Assembly: GCA_029204225.1 (NCBI GenBank)
Contig: CM055095.1
Location: 33,939,078 to 34,003,077 of the forward strand
Source: Diphasiastrum complanatum
Lineage: Eukaryota; Streptophyta; Lycopodiopsida; Lycopodiales; Lycopodiaceae
Direction: 5' to 3'
Length of the DNA: 64,000 nt
This document shows, piece after piece, positions 51,430 through 64,000 of this stretch; positions within the stretch are counted from its first letter, which is position 1, and every line of letters begins with the position of its first letter. The position numbers and the translations under genes were made by a program. The notes beneath the pieces were generated by a model. That model was given only the letters and a program-made list of their open reading frames with translations, ran no database searches and was not told where the DNA came from.

Positions 51430-52339
51430 TTTTGTATTTTAGTATAAATCATACACTGCCATGTAGGCATATGGACATCATTATCGTGTTGAGAGAGTGG
51501 ACAACAAGCGACGTACATATGATTGTGGTATAATGGCCAACTTTCAACAAGAGAGTCGTTCTAGTGCGAGGGACGTGAATATCCTTTTGAGCGACCTAGA
51601 CTATGTTGGCACATTGCAACATATTTATGAAGTCGATTACGAGACTAACGACAAATACTTTATTTTTGACATAAAATGGTTTAAGGTCATCTATTGTGGA
51701 AGCAACACCACAATTAAAAATAATAAATCAAAGTTTTTTTAAATGGACTCAACAACATGTATATTGATGGACTCTCATGACACTTTAGTATTGCCACGAC
51801 ATTGCGAACAGGTGAGACTCTACAGTCCCAATGTTATTAATATTTTCAATGTCTTATCTATGTATCGATCTTATAATACTAATCTAGTTTTTTTAACTCT
51901 TTAGTAGATTATATTTCATCCGGATCAAATAGACCCAAGACGGTGGTATGTGATCCAATTTAATGCAAGAAAATTATGCGTTTGAAGGAAAAGATATTGT
52001 AATATTGGACACACACGACAATCACCATCCAATTTTGAGGTTTTGGAAGAATATGAACCACTCATCCAAGCTCCAAATGATATGGACATGACAGGAGAAG
52101 AAGTTACAATTGCAAATGATGAGATGCCTATGATCGTAGAAGGCCAAATTGAGGGTAATTTGAGGCCCCCACGTTTGGATGAAATAGAGATAGAAGAAGA
52201 AGAGTTTGAATATGAAGGTAGCTCACATTATCAAAGAGACACGATTAGAAATCTACAATTGTACTTAGACCTAGATTCAGACGAGTGTCAAGACTTGTGT
52301 GATGACGAGAATGACAAAAATGACAAGAATGATTTATAA
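51430..52339 (+). pseudogene. CACTA (En/Spm) transposase C-terminal, DUF4216-like fragment
   Basis: HHYRVERVDNKRRTYDCGIM, then SRSSARDVNILLSDLDYVGT, LQHIYEVDYE and STTCILMDSHDTLVLPRHCEQ follow the block order of the DUF4216 region in CACTA transposases. An intron (51812-51907, CAG|GTGAGA...TTAGTAG) joins in phase to IIFHPDQIDPRRWYVIQF. A separate acidic C-terminus runs from 52043 to 52339. Stops at 51740 and 51985 break it. No CACTA terminal repeats were found, and the catalytic N-terminal part is absent. Confidence 0.7.
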
Positions 52340-53011
52340 TTATTAATACTTGAATTCACTTGCATTCATTTACTTTTTTAATATTCATTGCAATACTTTT
52401 ATGTATACTTTTATAGTTAGTTAGAATTGAATGTGATAATTATAATATCCGAACCTTGCGGTTATGTCCTATTTCAAAATGTCACCTCATATTCCCTCCC
52501 TACGGCATATAGGTTTTTCCATTCAAGGAAAATTAGAACCTCATTTTTAACAGGAGAAAAGTAAGGGCTACACACCTTCCTAGGATTGGAAATTTTAATT
52601 ATCTACATTTCACTCTTTTATATTAACTAATTTCTAGTGTATGTGATAAAATACGACATTGCTTCGAACAAAATGAAATGATGAATTACATTTGACTTTA
52701 TTAGTATGTTAGATAACGTATTCCAACAATCAAAAAATTGAAACAACATGTACACACTCACCGGTAAGCTCGAAGCTTTAGTGCAAGCTTGTTCACTCTT
52801 TCAACACTTGCTCTCTTCCTCTTTTTTTGAATATCTTTGTCACATACACAAGCAATTCAAAAATAAAACTATATTACACAATTGAATCATTATTGCAAAC
52901 AATATGATATGTGCTTGTGAACACATTATAAAGATTAAAGAATTTAGGGTTGATAGATTCAAAGCATAAATTATTATACTAGTAATATGCCACAACACAC
53001 ATGCCAAAATG

Positions 53012-53125
<114 letters not shown>

Positions 53126-53282
53126 ATAATTTCTATTGGATTATTCTAATCCACTTGAAATTTGAGTTTCTCATTCTATTAAATTTTCATTCTATTAACA
53201 CCATCTATTCATATATTATCGTAAATATTAAATCAATGCAAAATGCAAAAAACACACATGCATACACACACTATCACACTAC

Positions 53283-53457
<175 letters not shown>

Positions 53458-53459
53458 GG

Positions 53460-54060
53460 ATCACCCAATGAAGATCTGACTAGATCATGTTGCAAAACAA
53501 CCAAAAGGACACCTGTGGAGCAAAACCACCCAACCAAACCTCGATCCCTCCTGGAGTTTCCTCCTGGACCTAGCCCCCAAGCCATAGTGAAGAATCTAAG
53601 AGAGAGGAGGAGAAACAGACTCAAGAAACTAAATTTTCAATAGGAGGATGGGCGAGTTTCCAATGGGCATATTCTCGTCATGAGAGAGAGAATATTTCCC
53701 CTAGGATCCCCATGCAACCTATATTGAGCTATTGACCTCTTATTCTTGCATTAAAACAATCATTCACTATGCATGTGCTCCTATGTCCAATTATAGGTTT
53801 GGGCCCTCATATGATTATTAATTACTTTACAGGCCAAGTCCGGAATGACGAGGCATAACCAATAACCATATACATATGGAGTGACCGGCTATCCACGTCA
53901 AGAATTATTCTGATTCCCTTATACAGGACATGGACGTAACATTCTCCCCCCCTTAAACCAGTTTTGTCCTTAAGAACGAGTAACTAGGGAAAACCCAATT
54001 TGTATGTTTTTAACTCTTCCCATGAATAATTATTCTCAATTTGACCAACCAACCTAAGCA
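53460..54060 (-). mobile_element. Chromovirus-type gypsy 3' end with LTR
   Basis: Minus strand: LVGQIENNYSWEELKTYKLG (54050-53990) resembles the end of a chromodomain, followed by a stop, LKDKTGLRGGE and a purine tract AAGGGGGGGAGAA. The LTR would start at TGTTACGTCC (near 53942) and run to about 53460, where the microsatellite cuts it. Other LTR and full element are absent. Confidence 0.55.
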
Positions 54061-54725
54061 AGCACACAAAGATAGAACAATTTCTCAATTGTTTATCTCT
54101 GATCTTGAGTACTCATTCAGAGTCCAAAGGTACATTGAGCGATAAATCTTCCAAATGGGCAAAATCTTCAATACATCAATCTGTCATCATCATATAAACT
54201 AAATTTACATGATACACCAGATGAGCAGTCGACCAAACTTGAAGATTAAGTTTAAAATCTAACAGATCAATCATTTAACTTTCACAATTATCCTGAAAAT
54301 CAATATTTAGTCTGACTTCAATATCAAATAAGTATTTAGAGATGGGATAGTTCTCAAATTATCTGTCTCTACACTGAAATACTATATCGACGTTTTAGAA
54401 GTACACTAAAAGATAAATTTCCCTATTGGGTTTGATTCTCTCCAATATAATAACATCACCTTCATGTACCTCAATTTACATGAATCACTAGGTGAGTCCT
54501 CACCTTACATTGGAAATCAATGTTCAAAAGTTAAAGATCCAAAACAATTATAGTCCAAGACTATCCACAATTACTTGTAGACCTGTCATAAATGCTTCTT
54601 GGTACAAAACTCATCCCACCAAAACCTCTTAGGAGATCCATCAAGATAAAAATGACTTCAACTCAGTCCTGAGTACCCCAAAATACTCTCCTGAAATAAG
54701 TGCTCTATCCCTATCATCATATACC
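54061..54725. other. Intergenic, no gene recognised
   Basis: AT-rich. It may be older gypsy sequence upstream of the chromodomain tail, but no motif is readable. Confidence 0.4.
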
Positions 54726-55104
54726 CATTAGAGGAGTTTTGAGCTCCAAAAAGACCCTTTAAAAATTCGTGCAAGATGTAGTTTATATTATCAAAATATT
54801 ATAGCACTAATACTTTTGACTTGCCATAACTTTTTAATCGTAGCTTAGAAGTATATTATCTAACATATCATTGAAAAGCCCTTGTTGAGCGCTTTTCAAT
54901 GCATCAAACTCCGCTAAATTCGGACTTACCACTAAAAAGTTATGCCATTTTTTAGTGTGGAATCAAAATGTGGACTCAAAAAGTTACGTTACGTAGATTT
55001 CAAATTTGAGTGTTTTGATTGGTCCATGTGTAAGACAAAATTGAGAAAAAATAAAAAAAGAATCTTTACAAAGGGTCTTTTTTGGATTAAGAACTCCTCT
55101 AATG
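54726..55104 (+). mobile_element. MITE-like element, copy 1
   Basis: 379 bp. It begins CATTAGAGGAGTT..CCAAAAAGACCCTTT and ends with the inverse of CATTAGAGGAGTT..CCAAAAAAGACCCTT, giving imperfect terminal inverted repeats of about 34 bp. No coding capacity: the 62-codon ORF inside is a by-product. No clear target duplication, so the superfamily is open. Confidence 0.8.
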
Positions 55105-56318
55105 AGAAAATAGCAACCATTCAATCTTGATAGACTTAATTGCTCCTAATTAACCGGAGATTTTAGGCTGAAAAACAGTACACAAGCATTCCTTGACTAC
55201 AATTTGTTAAGATAAGCAAATTCCTCATAAGTAAACAATTACTTAATGAAAATGCTTGTGAGATCCAAACAATCACAAATTTAGAGTTCAAATAACAAAT
55301 CTAAATTTTAACTCCACCAATTGATCAAGAATTACTCATCATCTTAAGAATCATCATATTTTCATATAATCATCTAATGACTTTTAAGTATCAATTTATG
55401 ATCCGTCAATCATAAATAGTTAAAATCTTATGATTCGTCAATCATAATCTATTTGATTCTAAACCCATAATCATTTAGAGATACTGGAGTATATGCACAA
55501 CATACCACTCAAAAAATATAAGAAACATTTTGAAATCTTTTCGACAAGGAAAAGTACTGGATTCCAAGAATATTCTTCCACTTCGATTTTTAACCAAATT
55601 ATGAGTTCCAAATTCTACAATCAATCAAGTGCTTAAATACCAATATAACATTTGTCTTTAGCAATAATAAACTTTATACAATCACCTGGAACCACATCTA
55701 GAGATTATAAAGTTCTACTGAATTCCAATTGAATTCAGTGGTTATCCTTGACATTAGTTAGACTCTGTCAACCAATATATGTATATGAGCTCACTGGGAT
55801 ATAGCCAATAACTTGGGATATTTCTCCTTCGAGAAATATTCTATATCAAAAATCTTCTATATTTTATGCACAGTTCTCATAAATGAATCCAAATGACTCA
55901 CTAATCATGTGACTTATAAGCAATATAGGTCAAAATAAACAGTTCCCAGTGAATTCTCTTCACACTGCTTATTTTTACAATTAACTTCTAATCAAGAGTA
56001 ATCCAATTACTCAAGTCAATTATAAATGATTTCCAAATCTTAAATGTCTAAGTGCAGATCTCAATTATACATGTATAGCACCACATTTAGATCTTCTTCC
56101 AAACCATAAATAAGTTAATGAATTATCCTTTCCACAGAAAGAGACATTAACCTACAAGTAACTGTTCCACACATTACTTGTTCATATGTCTACGTACTCT
56201 GACTAGTTTAAGTATACGATATAAACTCAGTACATAGGAAACACATAGTAGATCCACAAGATTAAGATGTACATAAGCAACTTATCCAACTATGTTCCTA
56301 TACATAGACATAGGCTAT
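55105..56318. other. Spacer between two inverted MITE copies
   Basis: AT-rich with no gene or repeat that I recognise. Confidence 0.5.
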
Positions 56319-56696
56319 CATTAGAGGAGTTCTAAATCCAAAAAAGACCCTTTGTAAAGATTCTTTTTATATTTTTTCTCAACTTTTTCCTACACGTGGA
56401 CCAATCAAAACACTCAAATTTGAAATCTACGTAACGTAACTTTTTGAGTCCACATTTCGATTCCACACTAAAACTGGCATAACTTTTTAGTGGTAAGTCC
56501 AAATTTAGCAAAGTTTGGTGCACTGGAAAGCGCTCAACAAGGGCTTTCCAATGATATGTTATATGACATACTTTTGAGCTACGATTAAAAAGTTATGGCA
56601 AGTCAAAAGTATTAGTGTTATAATATTTCAATAATATAAACTACATCTTGCACGAATTCTTAAAGGGTCTTTTTGGAGCTCAAAACTCCTCTAATG
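56319..56696 (-). mobile_element. MITE-like element, copy 2 (inverted)
   Basis: 378 bp, reverse complement of the copy at 54726 with high identity over its whole length and the same CATTAGAGGAGTT ends. The two copies enclose 1.2 kb. Confidence 0.85.
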
Positions 56697-56767
56697 AAAC
56701 TGACAAATATCCACAATCTGCATATGTTACTCACATAATTCACTGAGAATCTTGCAACACCCTAAAT

Positions 56768-57310
<543 letters not shown>

Positions 57311-57353
57311 TTCCCCCTCTATAAACCAATGCGTAATGCAAAACACACACACT

Positions 57354-58090
57354 TGTTGAATTTCACACTTGTGGATTGTCCACAACATGTACTTGTGATC
57401 TCCTAAGGTGTGTAGATGCACCAAGATCAAGACTAGATTGAGATTCAAAATCAATCTTAGATCCTATGGCAAAAACACACTACTACATGCATTCAATCAC
57501 TTCCAACTCGCACTCACACATGTGGGAAGTATTCAAAAAATAATCTAAGTAAAAACAAGCTGCTTTCCTTGGGTAGAGAGAGAAAATGCATCATGAGCTC
57601 TCGGGTAGAGAGAGAAAGCTAGAAATCCAATAACTCACAAAATCCATGAAATCACCAAATCAATTAGATTCAAAATGAGGAGTACAATGATACTAGTAGG
57701 TCCACGAGCTACCACTATGCTTAACTATGATTGGACCATATTTTGTCACCTCTTGATCCTATTGGATCATTGATCCATGCACCTCTTAATTCTATTGGAC
57801 TATATTCAAGCACACCTCAATTTCCTATTGGACCTCACAAGGTTCCACCTCTAAATCCTATTGGACCTCTTGGAATTCATCAAACAAAAGCTTTACACTT
57901 GTCTACACTCTAATTGGCACGTGTTTAGCCTCTTACTCTATTTTGGCTCAATAGTGGCATTACAAGTGGAAATGAATAATTTGCCATCTATGCCAAATTT
58001 GTTCCTATCAACATCCTACACCTAGATGCTTGATGTAAAAAACATAAGACCCCTATATCTAACATAGATAATCTTTTTCAATTCTTCACA
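57354..58090 (-). repeat. 3' LTR of a minus-strand copia element
   Basis: On the minus strand it starts TGTGAAGAATTG after a polypurine tract (TTAGGAGGAG) at 58091-58100 and ends ...AAATTCAACA at 57354. 737 bp. Ends resemble those of the LTR at 49684 but the bodies differ. Confidence 0.75.
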
Positions 58091-58105
58091 CTCCTCCTAA
58101 AAAAT

Positions 58106-58770
58106 TATCTATGAAGATTTGAGCATTGATCTTGATATAACTCCAAGATTAGATCTATGCTTGATGAAAGCACTTTTGCTCAAAGGCTTGGTGAGTAGAT
58201 CGGCAATACAAGAGGACGAGTTGACATGCTCCAAATAGATTTCTCCTCCAATAAGCTTTTCTCTCACAAAATGGTGTGCCAGTTCTATGTGCTTGCTTCT
58301 TGCATGAAATATGGGATTATTGGCAAGAGCTTGGGCCGAGATGTTATCACACTTGATCACTGGTAGATCATCCTCCTTGATGCACTTTAGCTCCATTAAT
58401 AACCTCTTGATCCAAAGCACTTCTTTGGTAGTTGTAGTGAGTGCTTTGTACTCGGCCTCACATGAAGAGAGAGAGATATAGTATCTTTCTTTTCGGAAAG
58501 CCAAGGTATTAGATTGCCTCCAAGAAAGATAGTGTATGCACTAATAGACTTTCGATCCATCTTGTCACTTGCAAAGTCCGAATCCGAGTAGCCAATAATG
58601 GATAGATCTTCACTTTTATAGAGTAGACCATAATCACAAAATGAAGATACATATCTTAGAATCCTCTTGGCCATCTTCCAATGATGGATCTTAGGATCTT
58701 GCATAAATTGACTCAATTTGTGCACACAAAAACTTAGAATGTTGTTATACATATCAATGATATCCCAGTC
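58106..58770 (-). pseudogene. Copia RNase H
   Basis: Minus strand: MAKRILRYVSSFCDYGLLYK, GYSDSDFASDKMDRKSISAY, then (frameshift near 58450) SLSSCEAEYKALTTTTKEVL, VIKCDNISAQALANNPIFHA, SKHIELAHHFVREKL and LTKPLSKSAFIKHR to the stop just before the LTR. D, E and D of RNase H are visible. Sequence upstream of 58770 belongs to another piece. Confidence 0.9.
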
Positions 58771-58829
58771 ATGAGAGCTACCTACCCAACAAACAACGAT
58801 TATTCAAAGATCTGCTCGAATCAGACAAG

Positions 58830-59368
58830 AGCCTAATCAATTCATCCCTCAAACATTCATCAGTTGTGATGAACCTACCTCTATTGCAAAAATCTTGTCA
58901 AACTCGGATGCAAACAACTAGCACACAAAGTACAATTCGTTAATGAAGAACAAGACCTGGAGTCTTGTCGACCCTCCTGCTAATTCAAAATCATCGACAA
59001 TAAGCAATTGAAGCTTAATCCAAATGGATCTATATCCAAATGGAAAGGTTGACTAGTGGTGAAAGGCTATGAACAAATATATGGAATAGATTATCTCAAG
59101 ACTTTTAGTCCAGTCGTAAGACATCAATCCATTTGAACATACATACCACAAAGCATTATGCTTTGTGTTATGATGGTAATTCAGTGGATGCACTAACTTT
59201 GAAAGCCCATTTAGATTCAGATTGGGTTGGAGATATGGATACTAGGAAATCCACCTCTGGCTACTTATGTTTTATTGCAAGAGGACCCATTTCATGGAAC
59301 AATAGAAAGCAAAGATTCATTTCTTTGTTCTCTACTGAGTTTGAATATGTAGTAGCTACTTCTTAGTA
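58830..59368 (+). pseudogene. Copia RT/RNase H fragment with internal deletion
   Basis: SLMKNKTWSLVDPPANSKSS, then LYPNGKVDWLVVKGYEQIYG and KTFSPVVRHQSI are the start of a copia RT. After about 59130 the text jumps to RNase H: LTLKAHLDSDWVGDMDTRKS, TSGYLCFIARGPISW, STEFEYVVATS. The catalytic RT core is lost. It meets the minus-strand copia head to head near 58780. Confidence 0.85.
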
Positions 59369-59369
59369 A

Positions 59370-61985
59370 AAGAAATTATCTGGCTTAGAAAATCATTTAA
59401 TTACCAGATGTTCATAGTCAAATTGATCTTGTAACTGTAACTAACTAATCACTGAGATAAATCATTATCTGAATCCTATCAGAAATGGTACTTAAAATAG
59501 TTGTGGGTCAAAATATCAAAAAAGGAATCGATATCGATAGTGTTGGGTCACATTGAGAAAATGGGTCGATATTGAGGTAAAATGTCAACCCTCATTTAAA
59601 AGATTCATGTATTGATTTTTTTAGGTCATTATGTAAAATGGATCTATGCTAAATATGAATATAACTTTGCAGTTGCAATTTAGACAATAATTAGGATCCA
59701 AATTGTCATTGAATTTATTGGAAAAAAAAAATTTCAACAATATCAGCTTAGGGTGTAACTATAGTGAGACGATTTGGTACTAAATGAACAACATGTTTAT
59801 CATATGTAGGACATGGAATTAAAGTGAATATCAGGATCTAACTTAGGGTGGATGTTCAATGGGAAAATGGATATATGATTGTGGGAGGCTAGGTGGTGGC
59901 TCCATAGCTAATAATCTCTAGTGAGAGAGTGGAACATACATAATAGCGATGAGCAAAATAATTGCACAAGAGTGCCAATATAGTTATGTTTAGGACAAGG
60001 AGAACAAGGGTGAAAGAGAGGAATCATGCTAGGTAGCAACACATCGAGATATAATTAATAGGGAGCGAGACTATCCTTGTCATGCATTAGGGTGTAGAGA
60101 CTTGGAGTGTGCCTATGGTAGTGTAGGCGTAAAGGGAGGTTTTCAAATTGACATCCTTGGTAGCTTCCCTTGGAATCCATAGAGAATCTTGCCATGTTGT
60201 ACTCCTTAGGACTCTAGCTTTAGTGCTTCTCCAACAATTTTGAACTCTTTATATTATCTGAAATAAAATTGTTAAAAGAAGATGATGTTCATATCTATTA
60301 TGGAATATAAAAAACTTTGACTTTGACTAGTTGAGTTGAGATTATAATTTTTTTTCAAAAACTTGTAATGATAGATTTTATATAATCTTAAAGCATAGTA
60401 AATTTTCAAGCCATAAAACTCTATTAATTGAGACATTGACATGCTCAATTCCCCCACCCCTTCCCCCCCAACTACGCATTTACAATGTAAAATATTTACA
60501 TTGTAAATGCATAGTTAGGCATATTTGGTTTCGTTCGAAAGGCCCAAGATGTCTCTTTTGGTTATCTTAAATTCAAATATCGGTGTTAGTACTGGACCTA
60601 CAATTGGTCCTATTCAGCTCAACAATGGCGTGAGACATCATGATGTTTTTAATAGAATATATATCATGCATCTTATCAAACAAGGACATATTAGAAGAAG
60701 GTAAATATGAACTTGGTGGTAACTATGACAAAGTTCCAAATTTATATATTTCATGGATATTTATCTCATATCATAGAAGCATCTTAAATACTTAGACTTT
60801 TTAGAAATGGTCTGATTATAAATTCTACATTTAACAAGATTTTGATAATCAAGAACATAAAGTTTAGAGTTAAATAAAGCCTAATTTTATTACATTCAAT
60901 TAGTTTGAATGTCTTTAAACATTCAACATCTTGTAATGGATTTTATAGACCTAAAAACTAGTTTAAGAGCCTAGTACTATTATGAACAATTTTTTTTTCT
61001 TGAAGCATATCATTCGATGCTAGTCATACTTATGTATAAAGAGAGCTTCCTACGAAAAATTGACACATGCATCCAATAAGATGATTTACATCGACTCATT
61101 CAATTCATCACACGACTGTCACATTATCAAGATGATACTTAATGACGGCCATCACTTTATTGATATTAGATGGATCTCCTAAGATTTGTGGACACATATG
61201 GGAGAAATTATATGCTCTAATAACTAGATTCACAAAATATCTTATATGATATTTTTCTCAAGTTTTGATAATATCAATATCACCACTGGCCCTACTAACT
61301 TATGCAACACTTGGTTCAATATAGAGTTCTTAATACTTCTCAAAGTTGAATATCTATTGTTTTCCTAGAGATTAAAATGCTAACATTAAGATAAAAAATA
61401 GAGTGAAAATATCAAGCCAATGTGAGACTTGATATCAAAACACAAACTATACATGTGTATATGGAATTATGGAGTGTAAATGAGATTATGTATATTCTTC
61501 AGGAGTGAATTTTTATGCTATAAAATAGAATACTAGAGATGTACGATGACGTTGTTCGAATTTTTGTAAAAATTATGGTGTCTCATTTGAGTTTGTAGTT
61601 GACTACTTTAAATAGTATATCTTGCTTTGCAAAATGATCATTCTCATTATAGCACATGTTATTGATGAAATATTCATATGACAATTTATAAAAATATATA
61701 TTTGTGATGTGTAAAGTAATAGCCATAACTTTTATAAATATTATTGGTTAACGAATGATGAAAAACAATGCATTCACATTCACCTAAATATACTGTTGTG
61801 AACACATAAATATGACACACGACTTTCATGCAACACCTTTGAGATCACATAATGATAGCCATTCTATTAAGCACTTAAAAGCTTATAGATATTTTTTAGT
61901 GATACCTTACATTAGTGCCATAACATCATCGATGTAACCATGGAATACTTTTTAAGGGATGTTCAAAGTGACATCATGGACTAGA
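59370..61985. other. AT-rich intergenic sequence
   Basis: No gene, LTR or RNA gene recognised apart from a strong palindrome at 60471-60515. Confidence 0.4.
60471..60515. repeat. 21-bp near-perfect palindrome
   Basis: ACTACGCATTTACAATGTAA+A (60471-60491) faces its reverse complement at 60495-60515 across a 3-bp gap with one mismatch. It follows a C-rich run (60451-60469). Confidence 0.9.
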
Positions 61986-61989
61986 GTGC

Positions 61990-62520
61990 TATTTAATTAA
62001 CAAGAATTTCACACAACAAAAATGAGTGATGGAAAATCGATGACATGATATCTAATGAGGATCAAAGAAATTCATGATCATTTTTTTGTCAATAGATGAG
62101 GTAGTTGAAGATGTGGATATGGTAATTATTACTCTCAACAAACTTTTAAAGGCCTGTTAACATTTGGTTTGACACTAATGGTATGTGAAATGACACCATT
62201 ATTTGGGTAGTTGTTGAGACTCAAGAATAATTATGCAAGAGAGGACCTATCCAAAATGGAAGGAAGGTGGATCGAGCATAGGCAACAAGGACAATACACC
62301 AAGATGTAGAGGATGAAGCAAAGTCTTATGGAATTAGAAAGGTATAGATGAAACCATAAAGAATTTTCTTTGCCTTAGATATCATGCAACAAAATGCACT
62401 CAAAACAATTGAGCAATGTGAATTAAAAGAGAATCCTATGTTATCATTGTGGCAAGGTAGGACACATTAAAGTTGAATTCTGCATATGCACAAGGCATTA
62501 AAGACAAGGGGAGAAGAAAC
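61990..62520 (+). pseudogene. Copia gag remnant with degenerate zinc knuckle
   Basis: Broken frames read KMSDGKSMT, YLMRIKEIHDH (near 62050) and VDMVIITLNKLLKAC, the usual copia gag blocks. Near 62432-62480 LCYHCGKVGHIKVEFC is a zinc knuckle whose last Cys appears changed to Phe. Many stops. It ends before the LTR at 62608. Confidence 0.65.
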
Positions 62521-62607
62521 TTCAATTGAGCACCATATTAATACAATTATAGACTTACAAATTTGATAGATGAGAAAAAAAGAGAAGAGGAAAGTATAAA
62601 GACCACT

Positions 62608-63527
62608 TGTTGTAAAGCTGACTCGGGTGCACCCAGCGTGCCCTGTAAGACTCAAAGGGGTGACACTCTCTAAGGTCCCATAGCAAGTTAGAATGTCAAG
62701 GACTGAGCCTCCGACCTGTGGTGAGCCAGTCAAGTAGTCACAAGCCATGAGCTAGCTCTGGAGCTCGAGTCATGGCCTAGTCAGGAAAGCAAGTTGATTC
62801 GGCCGCCGGGACGACTCCCGGGACCCATGTTCGGGAGCCAGACTGATTCTGCCAGGCTTGCCAGGCTTAATCAGCAAAATAAAAACTAAGTCCTAAAAAG
62901 CGTGCTTTACCAGAAAGCACTATGTTTCAAACCAGAGGGGGTGCGCCGAATCACAGCAGAACTATAGGGGGAGTCCGACAGATAGAAACTTGGGCAACTC
63001 AACTAGCGCCAGGAATCCAGTCGCCAGGTCTCAGCTCCCTCTATCAGCACGAGTCAGGCACAATGCCCAGCACATGTTGGTGGCCCCGAGACCGGTCAGT
63101 CTATGTATGAATGTAACCTCTTCCAAATCTAATAAAGTTGATCCTTGGGGATGATTACCATTTCGGTTTCGCCTCCGGGATTGGTCCAAGTGGAAGGACC
63201 CTTACTACAACCTTTTTGTGTCGCTGGTGCCTAAGGGTCCCTGTCATCGACATGGGGGCTTGCCGCTATGCCAATTGGTCAGTTTGGCGACCACTATGCC
63301 TTGAGTTTCATGTGTGGCTTGTCTTTGCCTTTGGTTACCTTTTGGGGACGGATTCTGAGTTGGCTTTCGAGTTGGTTGGGATTCCAGTTTTCTTAAGTCT
63401 AAATGCTTAAGCTTGTTACGTTTCTGAGTTGGCTTTTATGTAAGTGCATGATGGATGAATGTAAGACTTAAGCGCGTGTTGGAAAAACCGCTCAAGTCCC
63501 AGCGCCCTTTGAGGCGCCGGTGCAACA
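62608..63527 (+). repeat. 5' LTR of a further LTR retrotransposon (E)
   Basis: TGTTG...CAACA ends, 920 bp, followed after 2 bp by a primer site. AATAAAG at about 63130 may be the polyadenylation signal. GC content is clearly higher than in the rest of the window, so it probably inserted recently or belongs to a GC-rich family. Superfamily not determinable here. Confidence 0.7.
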
Positions 63528-63529
63528 TG

Positions 63530-63542
63530 TGGTATCAGAGCC
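63530..63542 (+). promoter_or_regulatory. Primer binding site, initiator tRNA-Met type
   Basis: TGGTATCAGAGCC two bases after the LTR end. Confidence 0.9.
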
Positions 63543-64000
63543 GACTAGCCGGTCAGCTACGCAAGTCTCACAGGGATGGCCACGTTTTGGGATTTGTCAG
63601 GACAACCGTTGTGCAAGGTGCTGCCCACAGTGTAAGCACGGGTGCGTCTACGATCGGGGTGGTCGGCAGAACGGGGGACTTGATGAGGCAAGTTGTTGCG
63701 CTTGAGGTGTAATCACAGTCAGTTCCCGCGGTTTGGGCCTGGCGCCGTCTGCACGTAGGACAGATGAGGCAATGTGCTGCCATTAGGTTGGTGAAAGCAT
63801 GGTCTGTGCCTTGTGGGGTGTGGGGTGACATATTCGAACTGTACGGGTTAACCATTGATACAGGGATGCTGCTCGAATTCGGGTGTAAAGCATAGGTGGT
63901 TAGCTGCCGATGCGGGATAGCTACCGATCGTTTAGCTATAAGGGCTATCGACCAAAAAGTGGTGGGGCGTGACTGAGGAAATGTGCTGCTTAATGGTGAA
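63543..64000 (+). other. Leader of element E, continuing beyond the window
   Basis: GC-rich, no ORF with recognisable motifs. A word of the form GAGGCAATGTGCTGC recurs near 63612, 63686, 63768 and 63973 in diverged form. Confidence 0.5.

Noticed and set aside
54942-56523. Two similar ORFs (VESKCGLKKLRYVDFKFECF) in opposite directions
   Set aside because: They are the two copies of one MITE-like element; the similarity is at DNA level and the ORFs are by-products.
63138-63855. ORFs of 60-95 codons near the right edge
   Set aside because: They lie inside an LTR and its leader and arise from higher GC content; no domain is visible.

Overview
The window is nuclear DNA of a land plant with a large, retrotransposon-rich genome. 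The only host gene that looks intact and functional is a translation elongation factor 1-alpha gene (eEF1A, minus strand, 10450-12002, three coding exons plus a leader intron). Almost everything else recognisable is transposable-element debris: Ty1/copia and Ty3/gypsy fragments, a Penelope-like element, a CACTA-type fragment, a pair of MITE-like elements and long GA/CT and TG/AC microsatellites. The eEF1A protein alone does not fix the clade. Its C-terminal residues remind me of non-flowering land plants, and a Penelope-like element is also more expected there, but neither point was tested.

Layout. 1-2440: 5' end of a gypsy element (LTR end, tRNA-Asp-type primer site, long leader holding an array of potential hairpins, broken gag). 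2420-4540: 5' part of a copia element on the minus strand. 5700-7570: decayed Penelope-like reverse transcriptase (minus) with a 133-bp tandem duplication at its 5' side. 10450-12800: eEF1A with leader intron and telo-box. 14883-20297: complete copia insertion with a TTGGG target duplication, whose reverse transcriptase region is replaced by about 850 bp of unrelated sequence; a truncated relative lies at 24933-26626. 26960-27240: SUMO-like pseudogene. 27900-31320: internally deleted gypsy element, fused at its integrase to a copia reverse transcriptase fragment, which then meets a copia integrase fragment head to head near 31940. 34185-34294: (GA)55.

37208-46609 is a scrambled Tat/Athila-like gypsy element: RT-C/RNase H/integrase, then an extra ORF (ATHILA/plant-mobile-like with a coiled coil), then the missing RT N-terminal half on the opposite strand, then gag with four zinc knuckles and a protease. 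A short motif (AACCTTCGCC) is scattered in both of its non-coding spacers. 47489-48156: repeat-bearing gene fragment. 48559-50299: copia 5' end (minus). 51430-52339: CACTA DUF4216-like fragment. 53016-57310: microsatellite cluster, a chromovirus 3' end, and two inverted copies of a 378-379 bp MITE. 57354-59368: copia fragments on both strands. 61990-64000: copia gag remnant, then an LTR with initiator-Met primer site and a GC-richer leader running off the window.

I found no operon-like or defence-system-like gene set. The most original signals are the short motifs, often paired as hairpins, repeated within the untranslated leaders and spacers of at least two and perhaps three LTR elements. 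Next come the plant Penelope-like relic and the copia element carrying a foreign segment in place of its reverse transcriptase.
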